NCBI RefSeq assembly: GCF_014905175.1
Contig: NC_057792.1
Location: 4,836,001-4,900,000 of the forward strand
Length of the DNA stretch: 64,000 bases
Direction: 5' to 3'
DNA from: Aphidius gifuensis
Lineage: Eukaryota; Arthropoda; Insecta; Hymenoptera; Braconidae
Shown in pieces: positions 1 to 12,488 of the stretch. Under the pieces are notes generated by a model. It saw only the letters and a list, made by a program, of their open reading frames with translations, made no database searches and was not told the origin of the DNA. The position numbers and the translations under genes are program-made. Within the stretch, counting starts at the first letter, position 1. The number at the start of each line of letters is the position of its first letter.

Positions 1-1300
1 GTATAATTATCAGTTTATTTTTTTAACCATACAGTGGGCCAAAGGTCGAATACATATTGATAAATAAAAAAAAAAATAATAACATTCATTCAAAAAATTA
101 TTACACACTCTAACACACAATTTTTTATATCAAAAATTAAAATTGTTTTTTTTTATCACAACGATGAATAATAATGACAACTATGACATTTGTTTTTTTG
201 TATTTTACATAAAACAAGTATTATTGATAAATTTGACAAGTTGTCAACTGCATTGACTACTCAACAAAAACATAGGTATTATTTTTTTTAAACAAAAAAA
301 AAACAAAGTTAATTAATTCTTATTTTAGGGCGAATTTACAATGTCATATTTTCAAGATGGCCGTCAAGTAATTCAAGATGGACGATAGCGGTGCAATTTT
401 TTTTTTTTTATTATTTGCAAATAAAACAAACGACAGTGTCGCTTTCATATTTCTCTGTCAAGTGGACGCGCTCTTTAATCTTTTTAATTGTTTTTTTATA
501 TATTATATTAATATCCAAGAATTTTTGTTTTTTTTTTTCTCTGTGATAATAATAAACTTACATATTTTCATTTCAAAGTGTTATAACCATTTTAAATAAA
601 CTTTAAATTGCCGACAAATTGTGAACTAGAAAAAAAAGGAAAAAAAAAAAGGTTTATTGATATTAAATTTATTTCTTTATTATCTAATTTATTATTATTT
701 TCAATTACTTTGTTTAAAAATATTATATATTGGCTTTTTATAATTAAAATTATCTAATTTTCTTTCTAATTTATTTAATTTTTGAATGCAAAATTTTATG
801 ATGGTACTTTAATTGATTATTTATTAAAAATATTATTATTTTTATTTATTTTATTTATGAAAGTATTGTTATGAAAATAAAGACAAAAGGTTCTGAGTAA
901 ACTATATGGAATTTTGCATCTAATCAGCGAAAAAAAAAAACAATAAATTGCGTGACTTTGGAGGTACGTGTCCAGGATGTGAGTGCATGAGAAAATTCCC
1001 AAGGTCTTTTTTTTTTTTTGATAATGTTTTAATTAATTTATTACAACTGTAATATAAAAAATTATGAAGATAAAATTCATAAACATTTCTAACGTCAGTC
1101 ACTTAATAAAAAATCGAAATTTAATTTTTTAAACAAAGCTCAATTAATTGTTATTGTTTTTATGGAAAAAAAAAGTATCAAATGACTCTATTGATTTGAT
1201 GACAATCAACAACACTCATTTGTTATTCATTTGTTTAATGTATAGCTTATAAATTTCTTTTGTTATTTAAAATTTTTTTATAACTTAATTTTATTTTCAG
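1..1300. other. Upstream noncoding region of the PPP1R14-like gene
   Basis: This stretch is very AT-rich with many poly-A and poly-T runs. I see no convincing coding sequence on either strand. A 3' splice site (TTTTATTTTCAG) ends at 1300, directly before the first coding exon of the PP1 inhibitor gene. A noncoding first exon of that gene therefore probably lies somewhere upstream in this region. I cannot place it. Confidence 0.5.
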
Positions 1301-1307
1301 ATTAAAA

Positions 1308-1977
1308 ATGGAAGGAGGTGGTGTATTAACTGCTGAACGTAGTCCAGCACGTGCAAATTTACATGTTGCATTTACTGAAAAAGGTGAAGTTAAAGAAAAA
1401 CGTGAAAAATTTTTAACAGCTAAATATGGATCACATCAAATGTCATTAATAAGAAAAAGACTTGCTGTTGAAATGTGGCTATTTGATGAGTTACAAAAAC
1501 TTTATGATTCAGCTGTAAGTTATTTACTTATTATCAAAAATAATAATAATAAATAAAAATCAATAAACTGATAATTAATAAAGCTTGAATTATTACAAAA
1601 TGTAAAATTATATATTTATTTATTTTTTTATTACAGAATGATAATGGAAAAAATCGTGAAGTTGATGTTGATATTGATAAATTATTAGACATGGATACTG
1701 ATGATCATAGACGAGCTCATCTTCAGGTAAATATAAAAATTATATTTAAAAATTTTAATGATTAACAACAATCAAATAAAGCAATATGTTAATTTTTTAT
1801 TTTTATTATTTTAGGAGCTTTTGGTAGATGCTAAAAAGCCTCATGATGTCAAGGTAAATCATATTAATTATAATAAATATCTAATTGATATTTACATAAT
1901 ATTTATTTAATTATTTTTCATTTTTTTTATTACAGAAATTTATCAATGATTTATTGGAAAAGGCAAAGACACTTTGA
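1308..1977 (+). CDS. PPP1R14 / CPI-17-like inhibitor of protein phosphatase 1
   Basis: Four coding exons, 1308-1514, 1637-1726, 1815-1853 and 1936-1977, all joined in phase 0 at GT/AG sites, give 125 residues ending in KAKTL. The protein matches the PHI-1/CPI-17 (PPP1R14) family. This includes the segment around Thr37 (FLTAKYG, equal to the regulatory VTVKYD site), the helical block RKRLAVEMWLFDELQKLY, the DIDKLLDMD segment, and a C-terminal helix like the family's FIQELLAKL. Members of the family bind the catalytic subunit of PP1, and phosphorylation of that threonine makes them potent inhibitors, often in myosin phosphatase control. The start is the first ATG after a 3' splice site at 1300. 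A good donor (GTAAGT) at about 1981, just after the stop, suggests an intron in the 3' UTR. Family assignment is firm; which paralogue it is remains open. Confidence 0.87.
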
Positions 1978-4900
1978 AGTGTAAGTATTTGCCATTGGCT
2001 CAATGTACTGATAATGATTACATCGCATTATTTTGCTCATACATAAAATATGCTTGTGGTTTTTATCACACTACGTATAATTAATAATAATAATAATAAA
2101 ATTATGAATAATAAATACACCGTTTGAAATTAAAAACGATATTAATCCGTGGGTTAGTTTTTTTTTTAATTTTGTTTTTTGATTACTTGTTTTTTTTAAT
2201 TTTATGAAACTTGATGAATGTGTCAAGTAATAAATGCTCAGAGTCAAATTACAATGACTGAAATAAAAAAATTAATACAAAAATAATACAGAAATAATAT
2301 TTTTAATAGTATTTTCAAAAAAAAAAAATTATTTTTTATTTAAATAACACGTAGATTTTTGATGTTTAATGATAGTTTTCAAAATAAAATCAAAGAAAAA
2401 AAAAAAAGTTAGTTGGGATCATAAAAAACCTGGTACTTTAATGCAGTTAAAATAATTTATGAAAAAAAAAAATATTAAATGTATAAAAGTGCCAAAGATA
2501 TGTTCTACATTTTAAAAGGAAAAAAAAAAAAATATTTGTAGTTTTGTCTAGTGTCTTTGAATAATTAATATTAAATTAAATTTATGTCTGAAAAAAAAAT
2601 AATAATAAAACCGTGAATGCACTGGCTTTGAACTTAAAAAAAAAAACTATCGATGGATATTTGCAATCTACTTATCATTTTTTTTTTTCGTCGATATTTT
2701 GCTTATTATTTTTAGTTTAATGTGAAAATTATTTAATATCAATACACACTGCCTGCTGAAGGAAACAAAAATTGTGAGAGAGAATGAGAGTAACGAATTT
2801 TTTAATGTTGAATAAAATAAAAAAATTAAAGCAGCTTTTTGTGGTTGTAGATTTAAATCGCTTTGTAGATACATATCTTTAAATTATCTCATTCGCATAT
2901 CTATTTTCATTTAAATGAAAAGTAAAATTTTAAATTAAAAAAAAATAACTAGATAAATGCTTTAAATGAGAAAAGAAATTAAAAAAAAACTTTTTTCTTT
3001 TTTGAATAAATAAATTTGTTAATGTTTATAATATTATATTATAAATTTAATAATGTTTTTTAATTAAGTTTATTTGTTTTTTTATCGACCACAGAGTCCC
3101 AGTGTATTTAAAAAAAAAAACATTTAATAATAATAAAAACTGCCAAAGAGTTAAATTTGTGCGTGAGAAAAATGAATAAATAAACAAAAAAATTGAGCAA
3201 TATTATATCGATTTTTTTAAAACAATTATTATAATAATAAATAGAAAAATTCATTTTAAATAATTATTTAATGTACTGTTAAACAAAAAATAATTGTGTT
3301 TGCATTTTTTATCAACGAAAAAGTCTCGAGTTTTTAAATATATATATTAAGATAAGCATTGTCTTCAATGATTTTTTTTTTTTTACTAATTTAATTTAAA
3401 GAAAGATAAACGAGCCAGTGGTAATAAATTATTATCAAATGATAAATTTTATCTTTGTTTTTTCGTTAATGATAATATATTTGCTTGTTTAAATTTTTTA
3501 TTAAATATTATTTATACTAAATATGACAATGTTAACTTCCAATTAAACTGCGATTTTATGTTTTCCTTTAATGGCTTGGCCAGAAAAGATTTAACAAGTG
3601 ATGCTTGAATTAAAAAAAAAAAAAAATTAATATATATATAACATAATATTAATTGTCATTAAAATTAAATTAGAAAAAAAAAAAATAATCATAATATGTA
3701 GTATGCGTCCATATGGAAGATAAAACAATCGAAAAAAATATTAAATAATTAAAATGTAGAATTAATAATTGAGTGAGAACGAGCTTAATTGTAAAATGCT
3801 TTGCAATGATTTTTAAGTCAGTAAAAGAAAAAACAACAATTAAATAATTAAAAAAAAAATAAATAAAGTAGAAAAACAATTAATAATTTTAAACAAAAAA
3901 TATTGTGTGATTTTGAAGGGATAAGATTAAATGCGAGAATTAAATTTTTTGTGAAGAAAAATATATAATTTTAATACAACAGTGTTTTATATAAACCAAA
4001 ATACAAAGAACAAAAAAAATTTTAAAATATAATTCCTCACCCATTATTGTCAGATTGTCACCTCAAAATAAAAAAAGAAATGGTATTTTCTCAAAATAAA
4101 ATTTTAAAATTTTTAGAATAAAAAACACAATATTGTAGAAAAAATAAAAAAATATATCGTCGTCCAACGCACATACCAATAAATTATATAAAAATAAAAA
4201 AAATAAAAAAATTTTGTACGATTGACTCATACCAAAGGGATTATTTCATTATCATATTTAATTTTAAACAATTATTTATTTGTCTTTATTTTAGTTACCA
4301 AATTTTACCGAAAATAATTATTTTTAAATATTAAAAATTGAGTTAAACACGCATATTTATTTATTTATATATTTTTTTTTATACTTTTAATAATTTTATA
4401 ATTTATATACTTTTAAATAGTAAAATATGCGTGAAAAAAGCTTTTGACGCAATTTTTTTTTTATGGATATAATACTACTTCCCTGCGGTTCGGAGTTTAA
4501 TTTAAAAATTTTGTCTGAGGTCCTTATTTTTTATTACTATACTTTCACACCGTAAAATATATAAGCTATGTGCACACAGCTTATACATGCAATAAATTAA
4601 ATTAAAATTGAAAAAAAAAAAAATATTTAATAAACTTTTTATTTTATTGTGTAAAATATATATACCGGATATTTCTGGTCAAAAAGAATCCAGTTGCTTT
4701 TTACGTAATATTTTTTTTTTGTAAAGTTTGATTAAATTTAAACACATAAAATATATGGTCAAAATAGTTTTTTAAAAAAACAACACACTGGATTTCTTTG
4801 TTTGTATCACGTTCCATCGTTAAAATTTTTATGATCCGCATAATAAACAGGGGTACTATGTATACAAATGGTATAATGGAGACTTGAAGAGTTGAGTTGA

Positions 4901-5207
4901 GATTACTAACGTCTGGAGTTAAAATAAAAATATAAAATACATATAACAATTTGCTATATGCCATGGCATTAAAATAAGAAGAAACAGCTCAATGACCATG
5001 ACTGGTGGGTACCTTTAAAAGAAGAAATATTTAATATTTGCTTCAGTATTCATCGAAGGCTTCACAAGAGAACTTTGACTATTCAATTTACACTCCATCA
5101 TCATAGTTGAATATTCAACTGATAATCATGCAAGTTATTTTTTTATTTATTAATATTAACTGTTATTTTAAAATTTATAATTTTATAAATACATTGTATA
5201 ATTCCAG
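1978..5207. other. Noncoding interval; upstream part of the first dynamin repeat unit
   Basis: AT-rich and without a supportable gene. The 3' UTR of the PPP1R14-like gene occupies the left part. From about 3401 (GAAAGATAAACGAGCCAGTG) the sequence is repeated from 8196, upstream of the second dynamin gene, which marks the left edge of the tandem duplication. A block at about 5048-5100 (GAAGGCTTCACAAGAGAAC and following bases) is almost identical at 8982-9025. It is probably the promoter or a 5' UTR exon shared by both dynamin copies. Confidence 0.5.
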
Positions 5208-5247
5208 GGCACCAAATGCGGATCAATTAGTGGGTCATAATGCAGGA

Positions 5248-8037
5248 ATGAAAAAATTAATTCCAGTTATTAACAAAATTCAAAATATTGTTAGCCAAGC
5301 TGGACTAAATGTGGAATTAAATTTGCCTCAAATTGTTGTGATTGGTTGTCAAAGTGCAGGAAAAAGTTCTGTTTTAGAAAATTTTGTTGGCAAGTATGTG
5401 TTGAATAAATATTTATTAATCAAATTGTTGGGCAAATCGTTTTTTTTTTTTATTTTTCACAGGGATTTTTTACCAAGAGGTTCAGGCATTGTGACAAGAC
5501 GACCACTTGTATTGCAACTTATCACTGCAAAAACTGGTATAAGCTCTCATATATATATTATGAATCTTAAATTAAAACTTAATAAAAAACTCCAGGGAAA
5601 AGAAAAAATTTAAATAAATGTATAATTTTCTGTTAACAGAGTATGCTGAATTTCTCCATAATGCTGGTCGTAAATATAATATTTCTGAAGTACGTAATGA
5701 AATTGAATCAGAAACTAATAGAACAGAAGGAAAAAAAGGAGTATCTAATAGACCTATTAATTTAACAATCTACTCTCCACATGGTAATATATTTAATTGT
5801 TATTATATTTATTTTTAAAATCAAAGAAAATTGTAGATAATAAATATTACATTTGATAATTTATAGTTGTAAATCTTACACTTGTTGATCTACCTGGTTT
5901 AATAAAAATATCAATGGACAAACAAAAACCTGATATTGGAAAGGAAATTGAAAAGATGGTACGTGAATATATTGAGAAAAAAAATAGTTTGATATTGGCA
6001 GTAACACCAGCCAACTCTGATCTAGCAAACAGTGATGCTCTTAAATTGGCTCAAGAGATTGATCCTGAAGGTATTTTTTTTTTATTTTATAATTTTAATT
6101 GTATATATTTATTTATTGAACAAAATATAATTTGTATATATTTTTTTTTTTCATATAATAAAGGCCTGAGAACTATTGGTGTCATCACAAAACTAGATCT
6201 CATGGATAAAGGCACTGATGCAAGAGATGTTTTAGAAAATAAAGTATTTAAATTACTTAGGGGATATATAGGCGTAGTGAGTCGTAGCCAACAAGACATT
6301 GATGAAAATAAAGACATTGGAAATGCTTTAGATGCTGAAAAAAATTTTTTTTTAAAGTATTACCAATTTTTCTTTTAAATTATTTATTAATTATCTCGAT
6401 ATTTTTAATGATCCTTCTATTTTTTTTTAATTAATTGTAATAGTCATTCATCGTATAAACACATGGCAGATAGATTGGGAACAGAATATTTACAACATGA
6501 ATTGAATAAACAGCTGACAAATCATATTCATCAAACTTTGCCAACTCTTCGTGAACAATTGCAAAAACAACTAATAGAAATTGAAGAATTTATTGAAAAA
6601 TATGATCATTTTAAAGTAGTTGATCATCCAACTAAAACCAAAGCAATGTATCAGTAAGTTATTAAATCACATATGGTTATTTATATATATAAAAAAAAAT
6701 ATTATTTTTACACATTAATATTACAGAATGTTACATCAACTTTCTACTGATTTTGAGGCTGAAATTGGAAATTACAATTTAGTCGAGGTAAGAGATGCAC
6801 CATATTTAGGCTCAAAAATTTATCGTCTTTATCACTCGACTTTTCCTCGAGATATTGCAACAATCATCATTGATGGAAAAATATTGGATAAACAAATTGA
6901 AAAAATTATATTGGATGCTCGGGGTACGTATCATTTAAACACATATCACTTAGTAAACTTTATACTAAACGAGTATTTTTATTTTTAATTACAACAGGAG
7001 TCAAGACTGGTCTTTTTACACCTGATGTAGCATTTGAAGCACCAGTTAAAAAACAAATTGCACGACTTGAAGACCCAAGTCTTCAATTTATTTCAGTTAT
7101 TACTGGGATAGTTGATGAAATTGGAAAAAAAATCATTCATGGTGAACTTGAAGATGTACAAAAAAAAATAACTAATCGTGTATGTATATGACAGAAATTT
7201 CAATGTAATATTTTTTTTTTTTTCAAAGACAGTAAAGTCATCAAGTGTAGTAATGTCACAATAATATTTTGTAATTATATTTTTAGATATCTCATTATCC
7301 AAAATTACGTGCAAGAGTTCAACAAAATATGTCAGTTTACATAAGACAATGTGAAAAAATATGCAGAGATCGTTTAAGTCTTTTGATAAAGTTTGAATTG
7401 ACATATTTAAATACCAAGCATCCAGATTTTATGGCTACTACCGGGTAAGATTTTTATTGCGTATCAAATAAATTTCTATGTCTTGATAATTAAATCAATT
7501 TTTTATATTTGTCTAGAGCTTACCAGCAATTTGACCATGATGTTAATGAAGTAAGATAATATTTATCAAATGCAATAACAATTTTCAATTATTAAATACA
7601 AATTAAATAATGAATGTAATTGTTTTTTTTGTTTTTTACAGAAGGGCAATGTAACTGATCAAAGAATGACCAAGCAAATTGAATTAATAAGAGATTACAT
7701 TACTAGTTATATGAAAATTGTCAAAGAAAAAATAATAGATCTCGTTCCAAAAGCTATACAGTATACAGTTATTGAAGCAACAAAAACATATCTCAAGGAA
7801 GATTTAGTAATTGATCTAACTCAACATGTAGATCAAGTGAGTTAAAAATTATCTAGTATTTTTTTTGTAAGGATTTTAACTACGGAATTTTATATGATAG
7901 TTATTTTTAATATTTTTCAGCTAATGGAATTGTCTGAAGATGAAGCACGTATACGAAATGAAAAGTATCTAATGCGTGAGACATGTAAAGAAGCACTACG
8001 TATTATTGATGACGTGTCAAACAGTATTCGCTACTAA
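5248..8037 (+). CDS. Dynamin-like GTPase, copy A, without PH and proline-rich domains
   Basis: Twelve exons: 5248-5393, 5463-5536, 5640-5783, 5867-6070, 6164-6356, 6444-6653, 6727-6923, 6998-7179, 7287-7444, 7517-7550, 7642-7836, 7921-8037. They join in frame to 617 residues. The GTPase domain has the P-loop GCQSAGKSS (about 33-41), switch I GSGIVTRRP with Thr60, DLPG (129-132) and TKLD (198-201), so all nucleotide-binding motifs are intact. The sequence follows classical dynamin (shibire), for example LPQIVVIG, NFVGKDFLPRG, KHMADRLGTEYLQ and VGLFTPD-type KTGLFTPD. The middle domain ends near LTYLNTKHPDF. After a 34-nt exon the GED begins (RMTKQIELIRDYITSYMKIV) and the protein stops at SNSIRY. 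The PH domain and proline-rich tail of dynamin are therefore absent. The start is the Met corresponding to the dynamin N-terminus; the exon opens at 5208 after an AG. Role inferred: membrane scission or a diverged, tissue-specific job. Confidence 0.88.
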
Positions 8038-9134
8038 AAACTTTTTCTATTACTCAATTACGAAAAATAATATCTTATTATTGTTTAATTACTAATTAAT
8101 AATTATGTGTATGTCTCAACTTTTAATATCATCATTTTTTTATACTTGATCGTCATTATATTCTCTTTTTTAAATTTAAATAAAAAAAAATAAATGAAAG
8201 ATAAACGAGCCAGTGATATTAAAATATTATCAATGATAAATTATCGATTTATGTTGCTTTTTTTTTCCTCTATTTCAATGGGTTAATATATATAAAAATT
8301 GTTGAAATCAACTAAAAAATATGATGTTTCGTACAGGATTTTATAAAATAAATATACAAAAAAAAATACAAAATAATTTTTTACTCATTATTTTTTGAGA
8401 ATAAAATTTTAAAATTTAGAATAAAAAACACAATTGTAAAAAAAATAAAAAAACAATATAAAATAAAAAAAATTAGTACGATTGCGACTTATACCAAAAG
8501 AATTATTTAATTATTATATTTTATTTTAATAACCATTTTTTTTTCTGCCTTGGTTTTCGTTATTAAATTTTTAAAAAAATTATTTTTTTTTTAACATCAA
8601 AAATTGAGTTAAATAGGCATATGTCGTAAAGTTTATATTTTATTTTTATATACCTGAAACTAGTTAAATATGCGTGAAAAAGCTATTAAACTTGACGCAA
8701 ATTTTTTTATGGATGGAATACTCCCTCGCAAACGATTTAGACTTTGGGCAGTCTAAAAATTTTGTCTGAGACCTTTTTTTTTATTACCATACATTCACAA
8801 TGACATTGGTACTATACAAATGGTAAAATGGAAACTTGAAGAGTTGAGTTAAGACTACTAACGTCTGGGGTTGAAATAAAATACACATAACAATCTGCTA
8901 TATGCCATGACATTGAAATAAAAAAAAAATAACACAACATTTAAGAGGAGAAATTTTTAATATTTGCCTCAGTATTGGTCGAAGGCTTCACAAGAGAACT
9001 TTGACTATTCAATTTACACTCGATCATCATAGTTGAATATTTAACTGATAATCATGCAAGTTGATTTTTTTATTTATTAATATTAACTGTTATTTTAAAA
9101 TTTATAATTTTATAAATACATTGTGTAATTTCAG
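8038..9134. other. Interval between the two dynamin copies
   Basis: AT-rich noncoding sequence. From 8196 it is a shortened copy of the region 3401-5207 upstream of copy A, including the conserved block near 8982-9025. It contains the 3' end of copy A and, presumably, the promoter of copy B. I see no separate gene. Confidence 0.6.
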
Positions 9135-9174
9135 GGCACCAAATGCGGATCAATTAGTGGGTCATAATGCAGGA

Positions 9175-12022
9175 ATGAAAAAATTAATTCCAGTTATTAA
9201 TAAAATTCGAAATATTGTTAGCCAAGCTGGACTAAATGTAGAATTAAATTTGCCTCAAATTGTTGTGGTTGGTTGTCAAAGTGCAGGAAAAAGTTCTGTT
9301 TTAGAAAATTTTGTTGGCAAGTATGTGTTGAATAAATATTTATTAATCAAATTGTTGGGCAAATCGTTTTTTTTTTTTATTTTTCACAGGGATTTTTTAC
9401 CAAGAGGGTCAGGTATTGTGACAAGACGACCACTTGTATTGCAACTTATCACTGCAAAAACTGGTATAAGCTCTCATATATATATTATGAATCTTAAATT
9501 AAAACTTAATAAAAAACTCCAGGGAAAAGAAAAAATTTAAATAAATGTATACTTTTCTGTTAACAGAGTATGCTGAATTTCTTCATAATGCTGGTCGTAA
9601 ATATAATATTTCTGAAGTACGTAATGAAATTGAATCAGAAACTAATAGAACAGAAGGAAAAAAAGGAGTATCTAATAGACCTATTAATTTAACAATCTAC
9701 TCTCCACATGGTAATATATTTATTTTTAAAATTGAAGAAAATTATAGATAATAAATATTACATTTGATAATTTATAGTTGTAAATCTTACACTTGTTGAT
9801 CTACCTGGTTTAATAAAAATATCAATAGACAAACAAAAACCTGATATTGGAAAAGAAATTGAAAAGATGGTACGTGAATTTATTGAGAAAAAAAATAGTT
9901 TGATATTGGCAGTAACACCAGCTGACTCTGATCTAGCAAATAGTGATGCTCTTAAATTGGCTCAAGAGATTGATCCTGAAGGTTTTTTTTTATAATTTTA
10001 ATTTTATATCTTTATTGATTGAGCAAAATATAATTTGTAAATATTTTTTTTCTATTTAATAAAGGCCTGAGAACTATTGGTGTCATCACAAAACTAGATC
10101 TCATGGACAAAGGCACTGATGCAAGAGATGTTTTAGAAAATAAAGTATTTAAATTACGTAGAGGATATATAGGCGTAGTGAGTCGTAGCCAACAAGACAT
10201 TGATGAAAATAAAGACATTGGAAATGCTTTAGAAGCTGAAAAACAATTTTTTTTAAAGTATTACTAATTTTTCTTTTAAATTATTTATTAATTATCATCT
10301 CGATATTTTAAATGATCCTTCTATTATTTGTTTTAATTAATTGTAATAGTCATCCATCGTATAAACACATGGCAGATAGATTGGGAACAGAATATTTACA
10401 ACATGAATTGAATAAACAGCTGACAAATCATATTCATGCAACTATGTCAGCTCTTCGTGAACAGTTGCGAAAACAACTGATGGAAACTGAAGATTATATC
10501 GAAAAATATGATCATTTTAAAGTAGTTGATTATTTAACTAAAACCAAGGCGATGCAACAGTAAGCTATTATTACATATGGTTATTTATGAATAAACAAAA
10601 ATATTATTTTTACACAGAATGCTACATCAACTTTCCACTGATTTCGAGGCTGAAATTGCAAACTTATCGTCAAAAATTTATCATCTCTATCACGTGATTT
10701 TTCCTCAAGATATTGGAAAAATCATCATTGATGGAAAAATATTGGATAAACAAATTGAAAAAATTATATTTGATGCTCGGGGCATGTATCATTTAAACAT
10801 TTATCATCAAGTAATACTGAATACAACAGGAGTCAAGACTGGTCTTTTTACACCTGATGTGGCATTTGAAGCACCAGTTAAAAAACAAATTGCACGACTT
10901 GAAGAACCAAGTCTTCAATTTATTTCAGTTATTACTGGGATAGTTGATGAAATTGGAAAAAAAATCATTCATGGTGAACTTGAAGATGTACAAAAAAAAA
11001 TAACTAATCGTGTATGTATATGACAGAAAATTCAATGTAATATTTTTTTTTTTTAGAAGACAATAGAGCCACCAAGTGTAATAGTAATGTCACAATAATA
11101 TTTTGTCATTATATTTTTAGATATCTTATTATCCAAAATTACATGAACGAGTTAAACAAAATATAACATCTTACATCAGAAAATGTGAAAAAATATGCAG
11201 AGATCATTTAAGTTTTCTGATAAAGTTTGAATTGACATATTTAAATACCAATCATCCAGATTTTATGGCTACTACCCGGTAGGATTTTTGTTTCGTATGA
11301 AATAAATTTCATTGTCTTTAAAAAAAAAATAAAAATTAATAATTAAATTTATTTTTTATATTCATCTACTCTTCATATTGATGAAGTAGGATTTTCGAGA
11401 AAAATCGAACTAGAGAGAAAAATTATTTTTTTCGATTATCTCCGATTTTCTCTGCATGTTCTCCAAGTCGGAGAAATCATATTAGCCAGAGTACAGCTTA
11501 CCAGCCGGTTAGCCATGATAATGATGAGGTAAGATATTATTTATCAAGTGTAATTTTAACTTTTTATTATTGAATAAAAATTTAATAATGAATGTAATTA
11601 TTTTCTGTTTCTTTTTTTTACAGAATGGCACAGTAACTGAACAAAGAATGAGTAAACAAGTTAAGGTAATAAGAAGTTACATTGATAATTACATGAAAAT
11701 TGTCAAAGAGAGAATGATAGATCTTGTTCCAAAAGCTATACAGTATACAGTTATTGAAGCAACAAAAATATATATCAAAGAAGATTTAATAATTGATCTA
11801 AGTGCACATGTCGAACAAGTGAGTTGAAAATTACCAAGTATTTTTTTTTTAATAAGGATTTTAAGTATGGAATTTTATAAAATAATTATTTTTAATATTT
11901 TTCAGCTAATGGAATTATCTGATGATGAAGTACGTATACGAAATGACAAGTATCAAATGCGTGAGACATATAAAGAAGCTCTACGTATTATTGATGACTT
12001 GTCAAATACTATGCACTACTAA
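9175..12022 (+). CDS. Dynamin-like GTPase, copy B, without PH and proline-rich domains
   Basis: Exons parallel copy A: 9175-9320, 9390-9463, 9567-9710, 9778-9981, 10065-10257, 10350-10559, 10618-10781, 10830-11011, 11121-11278, 11486-11528, 11624-11818, 11906-12022. They give 609 residues, or 625 if the 48 bases 10782-10829 are kept as coding. GTPase motifs are intact: GCQSAGKSS, DLPG, TKLD. Relative to copy A it lacks 11 residues before SSKIYHLYH. The intron after the GCTCGGG codons has lost its GT donor, which now reads GC, and is open in frame. The acceptor of the small exon before the GED has moved to an AG at 11481-11485, which still keeps the frame (QSTAYQPVSHDNDE). Like copy A it goes straight from middle domain to GED, so PH and proline-rich domains are missing. 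No stop or frameshift is visible, which argues for a live gene. Confidence 0.84.
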
Positions 12023-12488
12023 AAACTTAAAAAAAAAAACATCAAAATCAAGTTAATTTGATTCTTATTTTTGACAATATTGATAATATTTTCATGATAA
12101 TATTAAAATAATATTTCAATACTAAATTACAAATCTATAAAATAAAAAACAATTTTATTTTTCTGAATATTTTTAATTTTAATTATGCTGAAAATAAAAA
12201 ATCAAAAAATTATGATAAATAATTTTCAATAATTTATTTAAATTATATTTAAAAAAAAAAAAAATTATTTAATTTTTTTATATACCTTACAAAATCAATC
12301 CAAAAGAAGGCATTTTTTTTCCTCAAATAAAATAACATGATTGTATTTACACTATTTTGTTTTACTATATAAATTATGCTTTTGATTTTAATTGAAAAAA
12401 ATGTTTAATGCAAAATAAAAAAATAAAATAAACAAGCTAAATTGTTTTGTAGAAAAAAAAAAAGAAAAAATGAACAAGTAATTAATTA
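12023..12488. other. Noncoding gap between dynamin copy B and SART1
   Basis: AT-rich sequence between two convergent genes, holding both 3' UTRs. No further gene is visible. Confidence 0.6.

Larger units (their letters stand above)
3401..12030 (+). repeat. Tandem segmental duplication carrying two dynamin genes
   Basis: Unit A starts at about 3401 and unit B at about 8196 (period near 4.8 kb); both begin with the same GAAAGATAAACGAGCCAGTG block. Each holds a full twelve-exon dynamin-like gene with identical exon phases. Unit B is shorter (about 3.8 kb) because of deletions in its upstream region and introns. Coding parts stay very similar, while noncoding parts contain many indels, so the event is fairly young but not recent enough for identity. 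Confidence 0.85.

Noticed and set aside
6768..6820. A 22-base intron in dynamin copy A (GTAAGA to TTTAG)
   Set aside because: Far too short to splice; the residues it encodes correspond to a real segment of dynamin, and copy B simply lacks 11 residues.
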